Assembly (NCBI GenBank): GCA_018434945.1
Contig: JAHDOI010000077.1
Location: 1-44,659 of the forward strand
Source: Selenomonadales bacterium
GTDB taxonomy: Bacteria > Bacillota > Negativicutes > Sporomusales > UBA7701
Length of the DNA stretch: 44,659 nucleotides
Direction of reading: 5' to 3'
Under the pieces are notes generated by a model. It worked only from the letters and a program-made list of their open reading frames with translations. It did not search any database and was not told where the DNA came from. This document shows positions 43,004 through 44,659 of the stretch, piece by piece; positions within the stretch are counted from its first letter, which is position 1, and each line of letters starts with the position of its first letter. The position numbers and the translations under genes were made by a program.

Positions 43004-43922
43004 GATCAGAAAAGCCGTCATCCCCGCGGCCGGTCTCGGCACACGCTTCCTGCCGGCCACCAAGGCCCAGCCCAAGGAAATGCTGCCGATTGTCGACAAG
43101 CCTGCCATCCAGTACATAATCGAAGAAGCCATCCAGTCGGGCATCGAAGAAATCCTCATCATCACCGGCCGCAACAAACGCGCCATCGAGGACCACTTCG
43201 ACCGCGCCGTCGAGCTTGAGCTCACCCTCAAGGCCCAGGGCAAATACGACCTCCTCGGCCTTGTCGAGGAAATCTCCAATGTCACCATCCACTACGTCCG
43301 CCAGAAAGAGCCGCGCGGCCTCGGCCACGCCGTCCTCTGCGCCAAACAGTTCGTCGGGCCCGAGCCGTTCGCAGTCCTCCTCGGCGACGACATCATCGAT
43401 GCCGCCGTGCCCTGCCTCAAGCAGCTCCTCGACGTTTACGGGGACAACCCCGGCACCATCCTCGGCGTCCAGGAAGTGCCGCAGGACAAAGTATCGAGCT
43501 ACGGCATCGTCAAACCCGTACCTGTCGGCGAAAACCTCTGGAAAGCCGCCGACCTCGTCGAAAAGCCGCCTCAGGCCGAGGCCCCCTCGCGCCTCGCCGT
43601 CCTCGGACGCTACATCATCGAACCCGAAGTCTTCGCAATCCTCGAAACCACCCCTCCCGGCCGCGGCGGCGAAATCCAGCTAACCGACGCCCTGCGCGTC
43701 CTGGCCGCCACCCGTCCGGTGTACGCCTACCACTTCGACGGCCGCCGCTACGACGTCGGCGACAAACAGGGCTACCTCGAAGCCACCATCGAATTCGCCC
43801 TCAAGCGCCCCGACCTCCGCGACCCGTTCCTCCAATACCTCATAAAAACCGTCAAACCCCTCCTTGTCGGCCAGGATACTGCGGCTGCCTGCCGCCCGCG
43901 GCCGGACAATGGCGGGGAGTAG
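42987..43922 (+). CDS. galU: UTP-glucose-1-phosphate uridylyltransferase
   Basis: GalU-type nucleotidyltransferase of 311 residues making UDP-glucose. N-terminal KAVIPAAGLGTRFLPATKAQ with the nucleotide-binding loop, PKEMLPIVDKPAIQYIIEEA, VRQKEPRGLGHAVLCAK, AVLLGDDIID with the metal-binding Asp, and LVEKPPQ further on. UDP-glucose feeds the UDP-glucose dehydrogenase at 17010 as well as glucosyltransferases. ATG at 42987 lies inside the end of the mutase gene, with GAGGCGGTGA upstream, so translational coupling is likely. Confidence 0.94.
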   Translation: MPETRKIRKAVIPAAGLGTRFLPATKAQPKEMLPIVDKPAIQYIIEEAIQSGIEEILIITGRNKRAIEDHFDRAVELELTLKAQGKYDLLGLVEEISNVTIHYVRQKEPRGLGHAVLCAKQFVGPEPFAVLLGDDIIDAAVPCLKQLLDVYGDNPGTILGVQEVPQDKVSSYGIVKPVPVGENLWKAADLVEKPPQAEAPSRLAVLGRYIIEPEVFAILETTPPGRGGEIQLTDALRVLAATRPVYAYHFDGRRYDVGDKQGYLEATIEFALKRPDLRDPFLQYLIKTVKPLLVGQDTAAACRPRPDNGGE

Positions 43923-43933
43923 GAGATAGCCTC

Positions 43934-44659
43934 ATGACACCGAAAGCCGCCGTAATCGGCACAATCTTCATGGACTGCAAAGGCTTTGCCAAACAGAAAT
44001 ACAACCCCGCCGGCCGCAACCTCGGCTCCGTCAAATTCGTTCACGGCGGCGTCGGCCGCAACGTCGCCGAAAACCTCGCCAACCTCGGCATCGGCACCGG
44101 CTTCGTCGCCAGCGTCGACCGCAGCGGCATCGGCCGCGAGATCACCGCCCGCCTCGCCAAAGCCGGCGTCGGCACCGAATACATCGTCGAAACCGAAACC
44201 CGCGGCATGGGCCTGTGGTTGGCCGTCATGGACGACACCGGCGACCTCGCCGGTTCCATCTCCCAGATGCCCGACCTCTACCACCTCGAAAACCACATCG
44301 GCAAAAACGGCGCCGAAATCGTCCGCCATACCGGCCACATCGTCCTCGAACTCGACCTCAACGAACACATCACCAAAAAGGTGCTAAACCTCGCCGCCGA
44401 GTACCGGCGTCCCGTCTACGGCATCCCCGGCAACCTCTCCGTCATAATGAGCCACCCCGAAATCCTCGGCCAGCTCGACTGCTTCATCTGCAACAACGTC
44501 GAAGCCGAAAGGCTTTTCGGCGTCCCCCTGCCGGTTGACGATCTCGCCGCCCTCGAGTGGGAACTCGCCCGCTTCGTAGGCGCCAAAGGCCTCGGCGGCA
44601 TGGTCATCACCCTCGGCAGCGCCGGCTGCGTCTACTACGACGCGGTAAAAGGGGCGGCC
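43934..44659 (+). CDS. PfkB-family carbohydrate kinase, 3' truncated by window
   Basis: Open frame of 242 codons running off the window end. It begins TPKAAVIGTIFMDCKG; the family signature 1 is visible as FVHGGVGRNVAENLANLG (about residues 35-52), with the Gly-Gly and Asn. Further on are CFICNNVEAERLFG, and MVITLGSAGCVYYD (about 225-238), which leads towards the usual GAGD active site beyond the window. PfkB/ribokinase proteins phosphorylate sugars or nucleosides. It follows galU by 11 bases with GGAGTAGGAGATAG upstream, so it probably belongs to the precursor operon, perhaps for sugar salvage. Substrate unknown. Confidence 0.88.
   Translation, partial: MTPKAAVIGTIFMDCKGFAKQKYNPAGRNLGSVKFVHGGVGRNVAENLANLGIGTGFVASVDRSGIGREITARLAKAGVGTEYIVETETRGMGLWLAVMDDTGDLAGSISQMPDLYHLENHIGKNGAEIVRHTGHIVLELDLNEHITKKVLNLAAEYRRPVYGIPGNLSVIMSHPEILGQLDCFICNNVEAERLFGVPLPVDDLAALEWELARFVGAKGLGGMVITLGSAGCVYYDAVKGAA

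Noticed and set aside
1..44659. CRISPR arrays, tRNA/rRNA genes, insertion sequences, phage genes
   Set aside because: No direct-repeat arrays, RNA gene signatures, transposase or integrase motifs were seen on either strand.

Overview
The window is a large surface-polysaccharide (O-antigen/capsule type) biosynthesis region. All 34 genes lie on the + strand, with few gaps and many start/stop overlaps. Strong purine-rich ribosome-binding sites, a family 9 (heptosyltransferase-type) glycosyltransferase and an O-antigen-ligase-type protein suggest a diderm bacterium. The Firmicute-like signals would fit the Negativicutes/Sporomusaceae group. This placement is inference; no rRNA or other phylogenetic marker is present.

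Layout. (A) 1-2205: the 3' part of a GT9 glycosyltransferase and an O-antigen ligase/polymerase-family membrane protein, closed by a good intrinsic terminator (2230-2275). (B) 2327-8467, GC-rich: a WbpM/PglF-type membrane dehydratase, then wbpA-wbpB-wbpD-wbpE homologues, which make UDP-2,3-diacetamido-2,3-dideoxy-glucuronic acid. (C) 8477-20801, clearly AT-richer and probably imported: wzx, wzy, hisH-hisF-wbpG (an acetamidino-forming amidotransferase set), a GT4, a Wzz-like protein, a WbpI-like 2-epimerase, UDP-glucose dehydrogenase, a second DegT aminotransferase and another GT4. (D) 20806-26652, GC-rich with C-ending codons: a methyltransferase, a PglC-like initiating phosphoglycosyl transferase, a third DegT aminotransferase, a class I aminotransferase and an E1 alpha/beta pair of a thiamine-diphosphate 2-oxoacid decarboxylase without E2 or E3. 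(E) 26898-39821: an unusual tightly packed block of GT2, AsnB-type amidotransferase, polysaccharide-deacetylase-like protein, methyltransferase, heparinase-like toroid protein, fourth DegT aminotransferase, formyltransferase, UPF0104/LPG-type membrane protein, B12-binding-type radical SAM protein and a GT-C-like membrane protein, ending in a terminator (39840-39867). (F) 39959-44659: precursor supply (ManC-type GMP/PMI, phosphohexomutase, GalU) and a PfkB-family kinase cut by the window end. A long imperfect palindrome sits between manC and the mutase.

Working together: wbpA-B-D-E plus the WbpI-like epimerase and HisH-HisF-WbpG give a complete predicted route to UDP-2-acetamido-3-acetamidino-mannuronic acid, UDP-ManNAc(3NAm)A, in nearly the gene order of the Pseudomonas aeruginosa O5 B-band locus. 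Wzx, Wzy and Wzz would export and polymerise the repeat unit, and the PglC-like enzyme would start it on undecaprenyl phosphate. Block E looks like a second glycan-building or decorating module (amidation, N-formylation, deacetylation, methylation, and possibly polyprenyl-phosphate-sugar-dependent extracytoplasmic glycosylation). It is the most likely place for something undescribed. No stretch longer than 300 bases lacks a gene; the two largest gaps are 26653-26897 and 41342-41599.
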